Assembly: GCA_913060975.1 (NCBI GenBank)
Contig: CAJXVC010000001.1
Span: forward strand, 310,001 to 374,000
Length of the DNA stretch: 64,000 nucleotides
Reading direction: 5' to 3'
Source: an uncultured Gammaproteobacteria bacterium
Lineage (GTDB): Bacteria > Pseudomonadota > Gammaproteobacteria > Pseudomonadales > Pseudohongiellaceae
Part shown: positions 26,883 to 35,038 of the stretch, piece by piece
How the letters are laid out: each line of letters starts with the position of its first letter
Numbering within the stretch: the first letter of the stretch is position 1
Position numbers and translations under genes: made by a program
Notes under the pieces: model-generated
What the model saw: only the letters and a program-made list of their open reading frames with translations
Told to the model about the DNA's origin: nothing
The model's database searches: none

Positions 26883-27439
26883 TAGTGTGTCTCCTTGCTT
26901 TCACCCTTCCAGGCGTTGGTTAGATGGTCGTTGTTTGCCTCATACGCAGAATCAGCATCAACAACGTGCGCAGATTGGCGCTGATGATTGACAGCCGTGC
27001 GCACCGGGTCTTGAACGCCCGACTCGACCAGAATGTCGAAACGCGCATCGATGTAGTCCTGCGACTTGTCTTTGATTGACTCATCGCCGAACTTGGCCGC
27101 AACCACGGCTTTGCGAATATCTGCATCTGATTTGCCGGTGTAGTCGGCGTCATGCAGAGACTTCGCTTTAGTGATCAGGTCAGCACGGGCTTGGACCTTG
27201 GCATCCAGATCAGAGTCGGAAATCTGCTTGCCCTTCAGGTCGTCGATCTCGGCGTCCTTTTTGGCAATTTCCTTGTCTTTGGCTGCAATATCGGTCTTGT
27301 GAGAGTCCGTTGCTTCGACGTAAAGCTTCTCCGCGTCAGCAAGGTCTTTCTGCAACTTCTCAATTGCTTGGGCGCCCGCGTCAGTTGTCTCGACGGACAG
27401 CCCATCGACCAGGATGGTCCGGGTTTTAATGTCACTCAT
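26882..27439 (-). CDS. Nested scaffold protein (internal start)
   Basis: In frame within the protease-scaffold gene, ATG 27439 (MSDIKTRTILVDG, residue 186 of the full protein) is preceded by AAGGAG (plus 27449-27454) at good distance. It would produce a 185-residue protein made only of the coiled-coil part. This arrangement is known for lambda C/Nu3. The internal ribosome-binding site is visible; separate translation is inferred. Confidence 0.55.
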   Translation of the reverse strand: MSDIKTRTILVDGLSVETTDAGAQAIEKLQKDLADAEKLYVEATDSHKTDIAAKDKEIAKKDAEIDDLKGKQISDSDLDAKVQARADLITKAKSLHDADYTGKSDADIRKAVVAAKFGDESIKDKSQDYIDARFDILVESGVQDPVRTAVNHQRQSAHVVDADSAYEANNDHLTNAWKGESKETH

Positions 27440-27994
27440 GGTGGATTTCTCCTTAATGGATTGATGGTTGTCGTCGCCGATTCGTAATTGATCCCCGCCT
27501 CGCGCCCGGTCGACAAGCGCAAGGTGGTTCATTCGTAAATTGGTTTGAATGGCGTCGTATTTCTCGCCGTCAGGTGTTTCACCGTCACCGAACACAATGT
27601 CAGCGGTGTATCCCATTGATAGTTCACGTTTGCCGTCTTCAAAGGCTTTGATTGCTGCTGAGTCCATGAGAACCAGCGGGACGCGGACAAATTCACCGTC
27701 TCGTGCTACGTCTTCGCCGGTCTGACCGATAGCAAGGTCTTTCCAGTTATCAGCGTTCACCATCTCTGCTGGGTGATTGTCGGTCATTGGGCGGTGTGCA
27801 TAGCTGTGCATGGCATCGCGTGAAAAGACTTCATTTTCGGGGCGGTACACACGCACGCGGTGCACTCCAGGACGGCCTACCTCAGAGCCCAAGTATTCCT
27901 GAATGCCGGTGCGGGCTACTTTTGCATCAGCCACGAGGTAGCCGTCAGCGGTCCGCCGGGTTTGGCCGGCAGCCACATAATCAGTGAATTGCAT
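26882..27994 (-). CDS. Prohead protease-scaffold fusion (DUF2213)
   Basis: A 370-residue protein. Residues about 25-170 are the DUF2213 region: GIQEYLGSEVG, VYRPENEVFS, AHRPMTDNHP, KRELSMGYTADI, MNHLALVDRAR, the last with the His/Ser-type pattern of U35/U9-like prohead proteases. Residues 186-370 are a charged coiled coil (IEKLQKDLADAEKLYVEATDS, IAKKDAEIDDLKGK) expected of a scaffold. A strong internal start at 27439 would give the scaffold alone. Confidence 0.75.
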   Translation of the reverse strand: MQFTDYVAAGQTRRTADGYLVADAKVARTGIQEYLGSEVGRPGVHRVRVYRPENEVFSRDAMHSYAHRPMTDNHPAEMVNADNWKDLAIGQTGEDVARDGEFVRVPLVLMDSAAIKAFEDGKRELSMGYTADIVFGDGETPDGEKYDAIQTNLRMNHLALVDRARGGDQLRIGDDNHQSIKEKSTMSDIKTRTILVDGLSVETTDAGAQAIEKLQKDLADAEKLYVEATDSHKTDIAAKDKEIAKKDAEIDDLKGKQISDSDLDAKVQARADLITKAKSLHDADYTGKSDADIRKAVVAAKFGDESIKDKSQDYIDARFDILVESGVQDPVRTAVNHQRQSAHVVDADSAYEANNDHLTNAWKGESKETH

Positions 27995-28004
27995 GTGATT
28001 ACTC

Positions 28005-29330
28005 CTAAGAGGGGGTCTTGCCTGAATCTAGCGCCGACAACAGGTCGTCTTCGCTGTCTTCTTCGCTGGGAGCGCCAATATCGTCAACTGCTTGCTGGAG
28101 TCCTGGCATTACGCCAGCCTCTGAAAGCGTTGTGATTGCGGCTTGAGAAAGCGCGTCATGGTTAATCAGTTCGGTTTCTGACACCTTCTTGATCATGTCA
28201 GCGATGTTATTGCCGATCTCGGCGCGCTCCTTGTCAGTGCTCTGCCATAGGCTTGACCAGTTGTAGGTAACGTCTAGGTCGTTTTGACCCAATGCGTTGA
28301 AGACGATCAGCTTGTCCAGGATTTCAAGCGCTGGTTCGACCTCAAGCTCCTGCATGGAGCTGATGCGGTCATAGTAATTGCGAATATCGTTATCGCCGGT
28401 TGCCTGTAGTCCGCCAGGGGACTGACCAAGGAGGCGTGTTATTGGAATATCTGCGGCGCCGGACACAACCTGCATGAACGAAAATATAATGTCTTTCAGG
28501 TTTGAGAAGTTGGCGCTCTTTTGTTCGTACTCTTCTTTGGCGTCCAGTAACAATGCGCCGTTGATGCCTTTTGCGCGGGCCGCTAGCTCAAGTCTTGTGA
28601 GCATTTCTGTTTCAAAGGCGGGGTCGGTGAGCTTATCCATGAAATCAGGGATCTTGATCACGTCGACCTTGGCCTCAAAGATCAGGCTTGCCACGTTGGC
28701 CGTGGTGCTGTCTGCGTCTTCAATAGCCTTGAATATGGCTGTCAGGACAGAATCGCCCCACCCGAATTCTTGGCCTGTTGCCAACTCTTCGTCGGGCAGC
28801 GGTGCTCCCTTGAAAATCACAAGCCGTGAGGGATGGATAATCTGCGCTGTGTTGGCAACTGTGTAATTCTCTGGCTGCCCGTATCTCGATGACTCGCTAT
28901 CTTCAACCAATTGCCCAGGAGTAAGCTGCCGGCGGATAAAGACGGTCAGGTGCTTTATCTTCGCGGTTTCGCTGATTGGCCTTGAAGGGTCCGCATCGCC
29001 TGTGCCAATGTAGATTGCAGCACCACCAAACAATCTTGACTTGGTCAGCGCTTCAAGCACCTTGCCTTTAACACCCAATTTTTTCTCAAGCAATTCAATC
29101 TTTTCGATCTGCTCTTTGTCGGCCTGCCACTCACGCCACTTGCGACAAGCATCGAGCGCCGGGATATCAACAATCTTGCGTGGCAGCCAGGCGCCTCGGT
29201 AAGCATTGATAAAATCTGCGTCGGTATAGCAAGGCATCGTATAGGCGTTGTGGTATGACTTGTCACGACTCGTGCCAATATTCGCAACAATGTTGCTGAG
29301 CGAGTCTTTGATTTTTCCGACTATCGTCAT
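28005..29330 (-). CDS. Portal protein (DUF1073)
   Basis: A 441-residue portal. The DUF1073 pattern is clear: YTDADFINAYRGAWLPRKIVDIPALDACRKWREW, SRLFGGAAIYIG, IHPSRLVIFKGAPLP, GWGDSVLTAIF, FMQVVSGAADIPITRLLGQSPGGLQATGD. It forms the dodecameric DNA entry ring at the capsid vertex. It follows the large terminase gene by 5 bp. Confidence 0.85.
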   Translation of the reverse strand: MTIVGKIKDSLSNIVANIGTSRDKSYHNAYTMPCYTDADFINAYRGAWLPRKIVDIPALDACRKWREWQADKEQIEKIELLEKKLGVKGKVLEALTKSRLFGGAAIYIGTGDADPSRPISETAKIKHLTVFIRRQLTPGQLVEDSESSRYGQPENYTVANTAQIIHPSRLVIFKGAPLPDEELATGQEFGWGDSVLTAIFKAIEDADSTTANVASLIFEAKVDVIKIPDFMDKLTDPAFETEMLTRLELAARAKGINGALLLDAKEEYEQKSANFSNLKDIIFSFMQVVSGAADIPITRLLGQSPGGLQATGDNDIRNYYDRISSMQELEVEPALEILDKLIVFNALGQNDLDVTYNWSSLWQSTDKERAEIGNNIADMIKKVSETELINHDALSQAAITTLSEAGVMPGLQQAVDDIGAPSEEDSEDDLLSALDSGKTPS

Positions 29331-29334
29331 TTGC

Positions 29335-30675
29335 CTATAGTCCTGCCAGTGTGTAGGTGCTTGTTACAAGGTGCGGGCAAGCACCCATGACAAAAGCATC
29401 CGCCTTGTTGGGTGATGAAATGCCGCGCTTCGAAAGCTCTTCTTTGGTTTCAACCATATCCAGCCCGCGCTTGCTGTAACGCTTCCGAGGGGTGGATAGC
29501 TCGATCTTCAGTTGCTCAATATCTTTGATGTCGCTGGAAATGCTGAGCAGCTCATCAAGATCAAACTTCATACCCTTAGTCACGGCGTTGTAGGTATTGC
29601 GAAACCGGTCGGCAACGTCCTGCCATGCTTGTGCCTTCAGGTTTTCGAACTTTTCTTTGTTTGTTATGCCGGGGGCGTAATTCTTCTCGGGCCTGATGAT
29701 TGCCCCGCCTGCATTGAATTTGTAAAACCCTGTCCGAACCTTCATGGTCTTCAGGGTTGAGCCTACGTGAGCCCCGACACCGATTGAGTCGTAAATCAGG
29801 CGGCCATTCCGAACCTTTGCCCAAGCCCGGCGAGTTGATTCGTTCAGCTCATCCTCTGGTGCTGACCATTCATCAATTTCTTTGCAGATACCGCCATCAA
29901 ACACCGCGCAGGCGTTGTTGTCTTCGCCGCCGTCAGCAACGTCATAGCCAACAGAGCGTGCGCCCGATAAATCCAGCTTGAGCTTTTTGTGCGCATCGAT
30001 AGCAGCCTCAATCCAACTAAACTTGATCACCGCCGCATCGTCGTTCGACAGCGGCATGCCAAGATAGATATGGTTGTAGGCTTCTTGGTCTACCTTCTTC
30101 AGCCGGAGCGCTTTTTGCTTCGCTGTGTCCGATAGAAAGGGGTTTTCCGGGTAGTTGATGTGGCGGATTAGACAGCTATCGCCAAGCAGCTTGGGCAATT
30201 CAGCCTGAACAAAATCTGTTATCAGGTGCGGGTTCCAAAGAATCCAAACCTCTGCACCTTCTTTTCGAATGGTCGGGTCAATGATTGCCCATTGGTCTTT
30301 GGTTAGACCCTCGCCCTCTTCGATCCAGCAAATATCGACACCTTCCGTGCCTTTGATTTCCTCAATATTCCTGGCGATACCATAGAACAGGAATTCTGAG
30401 CCGGTTTCCTTGTGGCGTATGGTTGATACACCAATATCAAACTCATCCCGCCATCCTGCGTCGATGATCTTCTGTTTAACCACTGTGTAAACAGAATCTG
30501 TAATCCTGCTCTGGAATTGGCGCAGACAGAGAAAGCGAACAGAGAAATTGCGCGCCAAGAACGCTGCCATTCCCCCGGCGTCCTGCGTCTTCGACGAGAA
30601 CCTTCCTCCCTTGAGTAACTTGTAGGGTTTCCGGGTATGCCAGAAGTCTTTAAGGTTTGGGTTTAGCTGATACAT
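29335..30675 (-). CDS. terL: Terminase large subunit
   Basis: A 446-residue packaging ATPase-nuclease of the Terminase_3/PBSX type. Walker A-like loop KGGRFSSKT (22-30), Walker B VDICWIEEGE (about 143-152), a coupling motif ILWNPH, and the RNase H-like nuclease start VGYDVADGGEDNNA near 250. It overlaps the small subunit gene by 26 bp. Confidence 0.9.
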   Translation of the reverse strand: MYQLNPNLKDFWHTRKPYKLLKGGRFSSKTQDAGGMAAFLARNFSVRFLCLRQFQSRITDSVYTVVKQKIIDAGWRDEFDIGVSTIRHKETGSEFLFYGIARNIEEIKGTEGVDICWIEEGEGLTKDQWAIIDPTIRKEGAEVWILWNPHLITDFVQAELPKLLGDSCLIRHINYPENPFLSDTAKQKALRLKKVDQEAYNHIYLGMPLSNDDAAVIKFSWIEAAIDAHKKLKLDLSGARSVGYDVADGGEDNNACAVFDGGICKEIDEWSAPEDELNESTRRAWAKVRNGRLIYDSIGVGAHVGSTLKTMKVRTGFYKFNAGGAIIRPEKNYAPGITNKEKFENLKAQAWQDVADRFRNTYNAVTKGMKFDLDELLSISSDIKDIEQLKIELSTPRKRYSKRGLDMVETKEELSKRGISSPNKADAFVMGACPHLVTSTYTLAGL

Positions 30676-31123
30676 CAGCTTCCCGGTAAAAATCGTCTAG
30701 GCTTCTGCCTTTGGGGCTCATGCTGCCATCTGGAGAAAAGTGCTCGACCTTTTGCCTATTGGTGTACTGCTCGCCCATTTCTTTAGCCGCCTGCTCAACA
30801 AGGCTGGCTGCCAGGGCGTAATTTTTCATGCTCTCGGCAGTTGTCGCCATGCGTTGAAGTGTTCGCAGCCTGACGGACTTGTGGCTGATAGCAATATCGT
30901 TCGTGTCTTCGAGAAACTGCTTTCTGGTTTCATTAAAAAGTAGTTTCCAGCGCTTTGCCAAGACCTTGCCGGCAGCCTTTGTCGGGTCATGCTGTTCGAC
31001 TGCCTGACGGGTCACTTCTACTCCCAGGTCTTCCAATACAGCCTTAGCAACTACCGAAGGGGCGTCAAAGCACGCCACACGCTGAACAATGTAGGCTTTT
31101 ACGTCTGCGGTTAGTCTTGCCAT
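30650..31123 (-). CDS. terS: Terminase small subunit (DUF2280)
   Basis: A 157-residue protein: MARLTADVKAYIVQRVACFD, SVVAKAVLEDLGVEVTRQAVEQHDPTKAAGKVLAKRWK is the DUF2280 small terminase family, with an N-terminal helix-turn-helix that recognises the packaging site and a helical oligomerisation part. First gene of the packaging operon. Confidence 0.85.
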   Translation of the reverse strand: MARLTADVKAYIVQRVACFDAPSVVAKAVLEDLGVEVTRQAVEQHDPTKAAGKVLAKRWKLLFNETRKQFLEDTNDIAISHKSVRLRTLQRMATTAESMKNYALAASLVEQAAKEMGEQYTNRQKVEHFSPDGSMSPKGRSLDDFYREADVSAKPKP

Positions 31124-31166
31124 GATGATCCGTTGCGTCTTGGTCTGTATTGATAAAGTGTTTCAT

Positions 31167-31796
31167 TCAGGCAGCGGCCTTCAAGCAGGTTCCGCACGCC
31201 TTTGCAATATTGGCGGCGCCAATTTCAGGCTTTGACTGGGCTGCTTCTACCAGTGCTTTTGCTTCAGCTCCTGCAGCACCGACACCAAACCGGCGAACCA
31301 CAGAAACAAATTCTTCAACGTCGTGGCCGCGCATGGTGAAAGTTGGCATTCCGGTCTGTTTGTTAAACTTGGGCATGCCGAAGGCGTCACGGTCTTGTGC
31401 ACAATGTGTCAACTCATGGTCAACCAGTGCGAGAAAGTCCACGTTCGGGCATACAGCGCAGTAATTAGCGTCAAGGGTGATCAGGAAATCAGGTATCTCG
31501 CCGAACCAGTCTGCAAGCTGTTGCATTACCCTGGCTCTCAACCATTTGCCACCCATTGTGCTTTTGGCCGGGATCTCGGCTTGGCCGATGATTGCCCTAC
31601 CCTGTCTGGTGTTGGGTTCGGTAGACCAGAGAACACCGATACTGGCGTGTTGTAAGTGGTCATGGTCATCCGAATACAGCGGGCCGGTGTCTTCGATATA
31701 ATTGGTGTATATCCATTCCCGGAGCTCTGGGTCGGGGGTCATGCGTCCAAACGATTCCAGAACAGCTTCGCTGGGATAGGGGCGCTCAATGTTCAT
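31167..31796 (-). CDS. Putative phage metallopeptidase
   Basis: A 209-residue protein with a zinc motif HELTH (127-131) preceded by PNVDFLALVD and by the conserved ITLDANYCAV; the family 'putative phage metallopeptidase' has this layout and occurs near terminase genes. A second downstream acidic ligand could be in VEEFVSVVRRFG. Substrate unknown. It is cytoplasmic (no signal peptide), unlike the matrixin at 6171. Confidence 0.65.
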   Translation of the reverse strand: MNIERPYPSEAVLESFGRMTPDPELREWIYTNYIEDTGPLYSDDHDHLQHASIGVLWSTEPNTRQGRAIIGQAEIPAKSTMGGKWLRARVMQQLADWFGEIPDFLITLDANYCAVCPNVDFLALVDHELTHCAQDRDAFGMPKFNKQTGMPTFTMRGHDVEEFVSVVRRFGVGAAGAEAKALVEAAQSKPEIGAANIAKACGTCLKAAA

Positions 31797-31829
31797 GTTG
31801 TGCCGCCGAATGGCTTTGTTCCGATAAAG

Positions 31830-31854
31830 ACCCCGCCCAATCTCTTAGCGGGGT
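31830..31854 (-). terminator. Weak intrinsic terminator
   Basis: On the minus strand ACCCCGC pairs with GCGGGGT (plus 31848-31854 and 31830-31836), followed by CTTTAT. It separates the lysis-region lipoprotein from the metallopeptidase/terminase genes. Confidence 0.5.
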
Positions 31855-31903
31855 TGCGTAATGTACCTGCACTGCGCTCAAGGGGAGAGATGCCGTGGCA
31901 GTG

Positions 31904-32110
31904 TCAGTGATCGCCGCAAAACTCTTTGATTTGATCTGCTGTCCAGTTATCAGGGGCTTTGACAATAACTACTTCGCCCTGTGTGTCGGTCAGATAGCCT
32001 TCCACATGCAGAGTGCCGCAAGCGTGAGTAGCGCCTTCCAGCACTTGCAAGCCAGTAGAGGTGCAGCTCAGCATTAGGAGTGACAGTGTGATGACGATTA
32101 GTTGACGCAT
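31904..32110 (-). CDS. Small lipoprotein of the lysis region
   Basis: A 68-residue protein with a signal peptide and lipobox LMLSC (Cys16), then a short polar mature part with two more Cys (HACGTLHV, EFCGDH). Its place after the lysis genes would suit an outer-membrane spanin subunit, but it is not Pro-rich as Rz1-type proteins usually are. Role uncertain. Confidence 0.55.
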   Translation of the reverse strand: MRQLIVITLSLLMLSCTSTGLQVLEGATHACGTLHVEGYLTDTQGEVVIVKAPDNWTADQIKEFCGDH

Positions 32111-32113
32111 GGT

Positions 32114-32242
32114 TTACTCCGGCAAAAGCTGGGGCGCATTCTTTTTCACCCATTTGCAATTGATGTTGATTTTGCCTTTCGCTAAGCGGCGCTCCATTTT
32201 TCTGTGCTTGCGCTGGTTTTGCTTGTCGTTTTGATGAATCAT
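32114..32242 (-). CDS. Small basic protein, 42 aa
   Basis: Starts at an ATG with AAGGAG six bases upstream and ends 4 bp before the lipoprotein ATG. The product is strongly basic (QRKHRKMERRLAKGKININ) with one Cys. No domain recognised. Tight spacing and a good ribosome-binding site make it likely real. Confidence 0.55.
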   Translation of the reverse strand: MIHQNDKQNQRKHRKMERRLAKGKININCKWVKKNAPQLLPE

Positions 32243-32269
32243 GATTTGCTCCTTGCGCTCCCAATCCGG

Positions 32270-32518
32270 TCAATTGTTTTGCCGGATGAGTTTTCGATAA
32301 AGGCCATGTCGTATCTGTAAGGGATTTGGTCTTCTCTCGACCATTGGGCGCGGCATAATGGTTCGCATTGAATGAGTTGGATCGCCCTCAGTCATGGCTC
32401 TCGGAACTATTTCAACCTTTTCGTTGCTGTAAACCACGGAATAAGAAGGACATGAAAGAATGTCTGCGTCTATGATGCTTCCGTCTTGGTTGTATCTCAT
32501 TAATTTAATAGTGAACAT
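32270..32518 (-). CDS. Hypothetical protein, 82 aa
   Basis: An 82-residue protein opening MFTIKLMRYNQDGSIIDADILSC; the first 40 residues look like a small beta domain and the rest is basic. No family recognised. It lies between the DUF1353 gene and the small basic protein gene in the late minus-strand region. Confidence 0.45.
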   Translation of the reverse strand: MFTIKLMRYNQDGSIIDADILSCPSYSVVYSNEKVEIVPRAMTEGDPTHSMRTIMPRPMVERRPNPLQIRHGLYRKLIRQNN

Positions 32519-32576
32519 GGTGTTGCCTCATTGGTTGGTTAGTTGGTTAGTTGATTTGCCGTTTGAAGTGTTGGCT

Positions 32577-32963
32577 TCACTTGAAAATCTTGTTTTTTAC
32601 GCCTTTGGCAAACTGATAAGTCCTTACCGGGAGCCACAACCCCCAGCGCTGATAGCCCTTAACCCCGCAGACTTTCAGGGCTTCGCGGAATACAGCGTCT
32701 GCTTGGCTTTGAGTGATTCCGTAACTCTTCTGGACCTCGGGGTCGCAGAGATAGTCATGCACTACCGCGGCCTTGCGGTTTTTGCCGGTAGCCGTGGGTA
32801 CGATGAACTGGAGTAATTGAGGAACACTGGCCAGATCAGTAAAGAATCCGCTTGGTACCACTACCCGGCGCTTGAGTAGCGTTGAGTAATAGACAAACTC
32901 CCTGGTCAGCAGCCATCCTCCCTCCACCATCTCGGTTTTGAGTGCATAAGGGAAAAAGCTCAT
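32577..32963 (-). CDS. DUF1353 protein
   Basis: Start at MSFFPYALKTEMVEGGWLLTREF, five bases after the endolysin stop; a farther in-frame Met at 33065 would lie inside the endolysin gene. The 128-residue product has VVPSGFFTDLASVPQ, AAVVHDYLCD and ADAVFREALKVCGV, the DUF1353 signature. The family is common in phage lysis and tail regions with unknown function. Confidence 0.75.
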   Translation of the reverse strand: MSFFPYALKTEMVEGGWLLTREFVYYSTLLKRRVVVPSGFFTDLASVPQLLQFIVPTATGKNRKAAVVHDYLCDPEVQKSYGITQSQADAVFREALKVCGVKGYQRWGLWLPVRTYQFAKGVKNKIFK

Positions 32964-32967
32964 TGGA

Positions 32968-33423
32968 TTAGTCTCTGGGTAGAATAAACTCGCCGACCAG
33001 CTCGTAGTGAGGCAGGTCGATAAAGGTCTGGTCATCAACTTCAGTGTCACGATCCCAGTCGCCACCCCATCTCAGGTCATGCAGGATCTTGCCTTCTTCC
33101 CTCAGGCGTCTGGCAACTTCCATCACCCTGCCGGCGAAGTAGTAGAATCTGTTGGTGTCACCCCAGTCTATATTGCGGATGGTGGCGTCATAGGGCGCTA
33201 CATCGACCGCTAGAGACGGGTAGGTGTTGTGATTGGAGTTTGGGTACTGGACTTTACTTAATTGGGGTTTTGCGTTGTATGCCGCCTGCTGGTCGGCTTC
33301 ATTGCGGTGGCCGCAGACTATAGTGCAGTCCATCACCTTAATAACTTCATTGAATATGGTTTGTAGATCAGGGTGGCAAGAGCAGAGTCTGGCTGTGGAA
33401 GTCTTGCCGAAGCGGTAGCTCAC
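32968..33423 (-). CDS. Endolysin, M15-type peptidase
   Basis: A 151-residue peptidase of the VanY/ L-alanyl-D-glutamate type: SNHNTYPSLAVDVAPY holds the zinc His65 and Asp74, and FIDLPHYEL holds His139; DLRWGGDWDRD is the family's substrate-side loop. No signal peptide, so export needs the holin-like protein encoded just upstream with a 4-bp overlap. It cleaves peptidoglycan cross-bridge peptides at lysis. Confidence 0.85.
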   Translation of the reverse strand: MSYRFGKTSTARLCSCHPDLQTIFNEVIKVMDCTIVCGHRNEADQQAAYNAKPQLSKVQYPNSNHNTYPSLAVDVAPYDATIRNIDWGDTNRFYYFAGRVMEVARRLREEGKILHDLRWGGDWDRDTEVDDQTFIDLPHYELVGEFILPRD

Positions 33424-33683
33424 TTATCTGCCTTCCCTTCCAGCTTGCTTTCTATCCTGTCCAGCTTCTTGAATATCGCATCGGATAGCTTGTCGATGTC
33501 TTCACGTTTGACGTAATTGCCTGCAACCATTACTTCGATGCGTTGAACCTTGTCTGTAAGCGCCTTGTCCTGTGTTCTCAGCTCTTTTACAGCATCGCGG
33601 ATGTTGTTTAAAAGCCAGCCGCTAAGGCAGCAAACTATTGAGAACAGGCCGTTAAAAAGCCACTGGGGGTCAATCTCAGACAT
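33420..33683 (-). CDS. Putative holin-like membrane protein
   Basis: An 87-residue protein with a single membrane segment near the N-terminus (about 9-27, LFNGLFSIVCCLSGWLL) followed by a charged coiled coil (KELRTQDKALTDKVQRIEVM, KKLDRIESKLEGK). The ATGA overlap with the endolysin gene points to a lysis role. It could equally be an XhlA-like accessory or an i-spanin. Confidence 0.55.
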   Translation of the reverse strand: MSEIDPQWLFNGLFSIVCCLSGWLLNNIRDAVKELRTQDKALTDKVQRIEVMVAGNYVKREDIDKLSDAIFKKLDRIESKLEGKADK

Positions 33684-33702
33684 TTCCTGTTTCCATAACG
33701 AA

Positions 33703-33734
33703 AGAACCCCCGGCCATTTCTGGTCGAGGGTTCT
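33703..33734 (-). terminator. Terminator upstream of the lysis genes
   Basis: On the minus strand AGAACCC (plus 33728-33734) pairs with GGGTTCT (plus 33703-33709) around an 18-nt loop, then TTCG. It lies between the exported moron-like gene and the holin gene, where a Q-dependent terminator is expected. Confidence 0.5.
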
Positions 33735-33814
33735 GTGAGTTTGGTTTGCGGGTAGTTCCCGCAGGATAGGTTCTAATTTTGTAACAGTGTTACAAGGGAG
33801 TCAAGGGGTAATTT

Positions 33815-34153
33815 TTATGAATTCCCAAACCATATTTTTTCAATTTCTGGCCTCTCGTTTTCGGCCAGATGGTCAAAATCTATATTTATGGTGTCGCCGA
33901 CATTTAAGTCGAATACAGTTCCAATATCTGATTTTCCAGCCCTAGCTAATACTGGCTCGCCATTTATAAAAACTTTTACCAACCCGGTCGAGAAATTGAT
34001 TTCGCGACCAATGATTACATGAGTTTGCCGGGCTTCTTCGGCCCATTGAGCTACAACGCTCTTTTGGCCGCCTTGTAATGGCTTCAGGCCCAGTAGCGCA
34101 CCACCACCGAATATGGCTGTATTGGTCAGGAACTTTCTTCGGGATTGTTTCAT
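33815..34153 (-). CDS. Tat-exported small protein
   Basis: A 112-residue protein whose N-terminus (QSRRKFLTNTAIFGGGALLGL) has a twin-arginine SRRKFL motif and a mildly hydrophobic helix, indicating export by the Tat pathway of folded protein. The mature part (HVIIGREINFSTGLVKVFINGEPVL, GTVFDLNVGDTINIDF) is beta-rich without recognised family. Between the Q-like gene and a terminator; probably a moron expressed in the lysogen or late. Confidence 0.6.
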   Translation of the reverse strand: MKQSRRKFLTNTAIFGGGALLGLKPLQGGQKSVVAQWAEEARQTHVIIGREINFSTGLVKVFINGEPVLARAGKSDIGTVFDLNVGDTINIDFDHLAENERPEIEKIWFGNS

Positions 34154-34389
34154 TTGAAATCCAGCTTGTTAGCTTCACTCAGTGATTTTGAAAACTTGCG
34201 CACCCTCTCTGCAACCTGCTCGGCAGGCTCTCTCATGGCATCAAAGAACATTTTTGAGGCGTGGTTGATATGTTCACAGGTTTCGTTCGTGGAGCCAAAT
34301 AGAACTACCCTGCGGCCTTCTACGCGGCATTCTTGAAGTGCTTCTTGAAAAGTGATCACTGGGCTACCCTCAAACCATTTCCTTATCAC
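34150..34389 (-). CDS. Hypothetical protein, 79 aa
   Basis: A 79-residue helical charged protein (GRRVVLFGSTNETCEHINHASKMFFDAM, VAERVRKFSKSLSEANK) overlapping the Q-like gene by 20 bp and the Tat-protein gene by 4 bp. No family recognised. Coupling suggests it works with one of these. Confidence 0.45.
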   Translation of the reverse strand: MIRKWFEGSPVITFQEALQECRVEGRRVVLFGSTNETCEHINHASKMFFDAMREPAEQVAERVRKFSKSLSEANKLDFK

Positions 34390-34756
34390 TCAGCATACCA
34401 TACAGAAAGCCCAGCATTGCATTCACATCCTCTCGGAGTGTGTGGCGCTTCTTGCCTTCGATCTGGGCCAGTCGGCTCAATGGTATCCGGTAAACATAGT
34501 GCTTGATCAGTGTTTTCTTGTCATTGGGGTTGCGTCTGCCCAATGCGCAAATTGCTGCATCCAGAGTCATGGCGTAATCAGGGTCGATTGAGCCGATTAG
34601 TTCAGAATCTTTCGGGGGATCTGGATAGGCGCGTTTCATCTGCTGAATCCAGAGAGGGTAGACTTTGCCGTTTCCTTCCCAGGCCCACTTCCCCCACTCT
34701 TTGATTTGCAGGGCTTCTTCAAGGGATTGCTGGTTTAAGCTGACAATGCTATTCAC
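34370..34756 (-). CDS. Q-like late antiterminator
   Basis: A 128-residue protein with the PF06530-type phage antitermination pattern: EWGKWAWEGNGKVYP, DPDYAMTLDAAICALGR, LIKHYVYRIPLSRLAQIEGKKR with a C-terminal helix-turn-helix-like part. It lies just upstream of lysis and packaging genes, the Q position. Expected to modify RNA polymerase so that it reads the late operon through its terminators (33703, 31830, 22474, 18186). Confidence 0.65.
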   Translation of the reverse strand: MNSIVSLNQQSLEEALQIKEWGKWAWEGNGKVYPLWIQQMKRAYPDPPKDSELIGSIDPDYAMTLDAAICALGRRNPNDKKTLIKHYVYRIPLSRLAQIEGKKRHTLREDVNAMLGFLYGMLSDKEMV

Positions 34757-34819
34757 GCTACTTTCTCCAATGGCGGAAATTTTCGCCAGTCTCGGGGTTG
34801 GTTTCTATTTTGGTGCTGC

Positions 34820-35020
34820 TCAAGACTTGACTCCTTTAAAGATTACGCAGAGAAATTCCTCGCTATCAACGCAGTCCTTGCACCAAATAAATTCAACCTC
34901 CTCATTCTCCATATCAATCCACGGCAGAAAGCCCTTTTCACAGTTCGCGCACCGATACTCCTCATTAGGGTCGATATAGTCGTAGTGTTGCCATATCTCC
35001 TCTTTGGTCATTTCGCTCAT
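34820..35020 (-). CDS. Zinc-ribbon protein, 66 aa
   Basis: Acidic 66-residue protein with two CxxC pairs (YRCANCEKG and IWCKDCVDSEE) in a zinc-ribbon arrangement. In the nin-like region of the phage. No function assignable. Confidence 0.5.
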   Translation of the reverse strand: MSEMTKEEIWQHYDYIDPNEEYRCANCEKGFLPWIDMENEEVEFIWCKDCVDSEEFLCVIFKGVKS

Positions 35021-35038
35021 ACCCGCCCTCCAGTTGCT

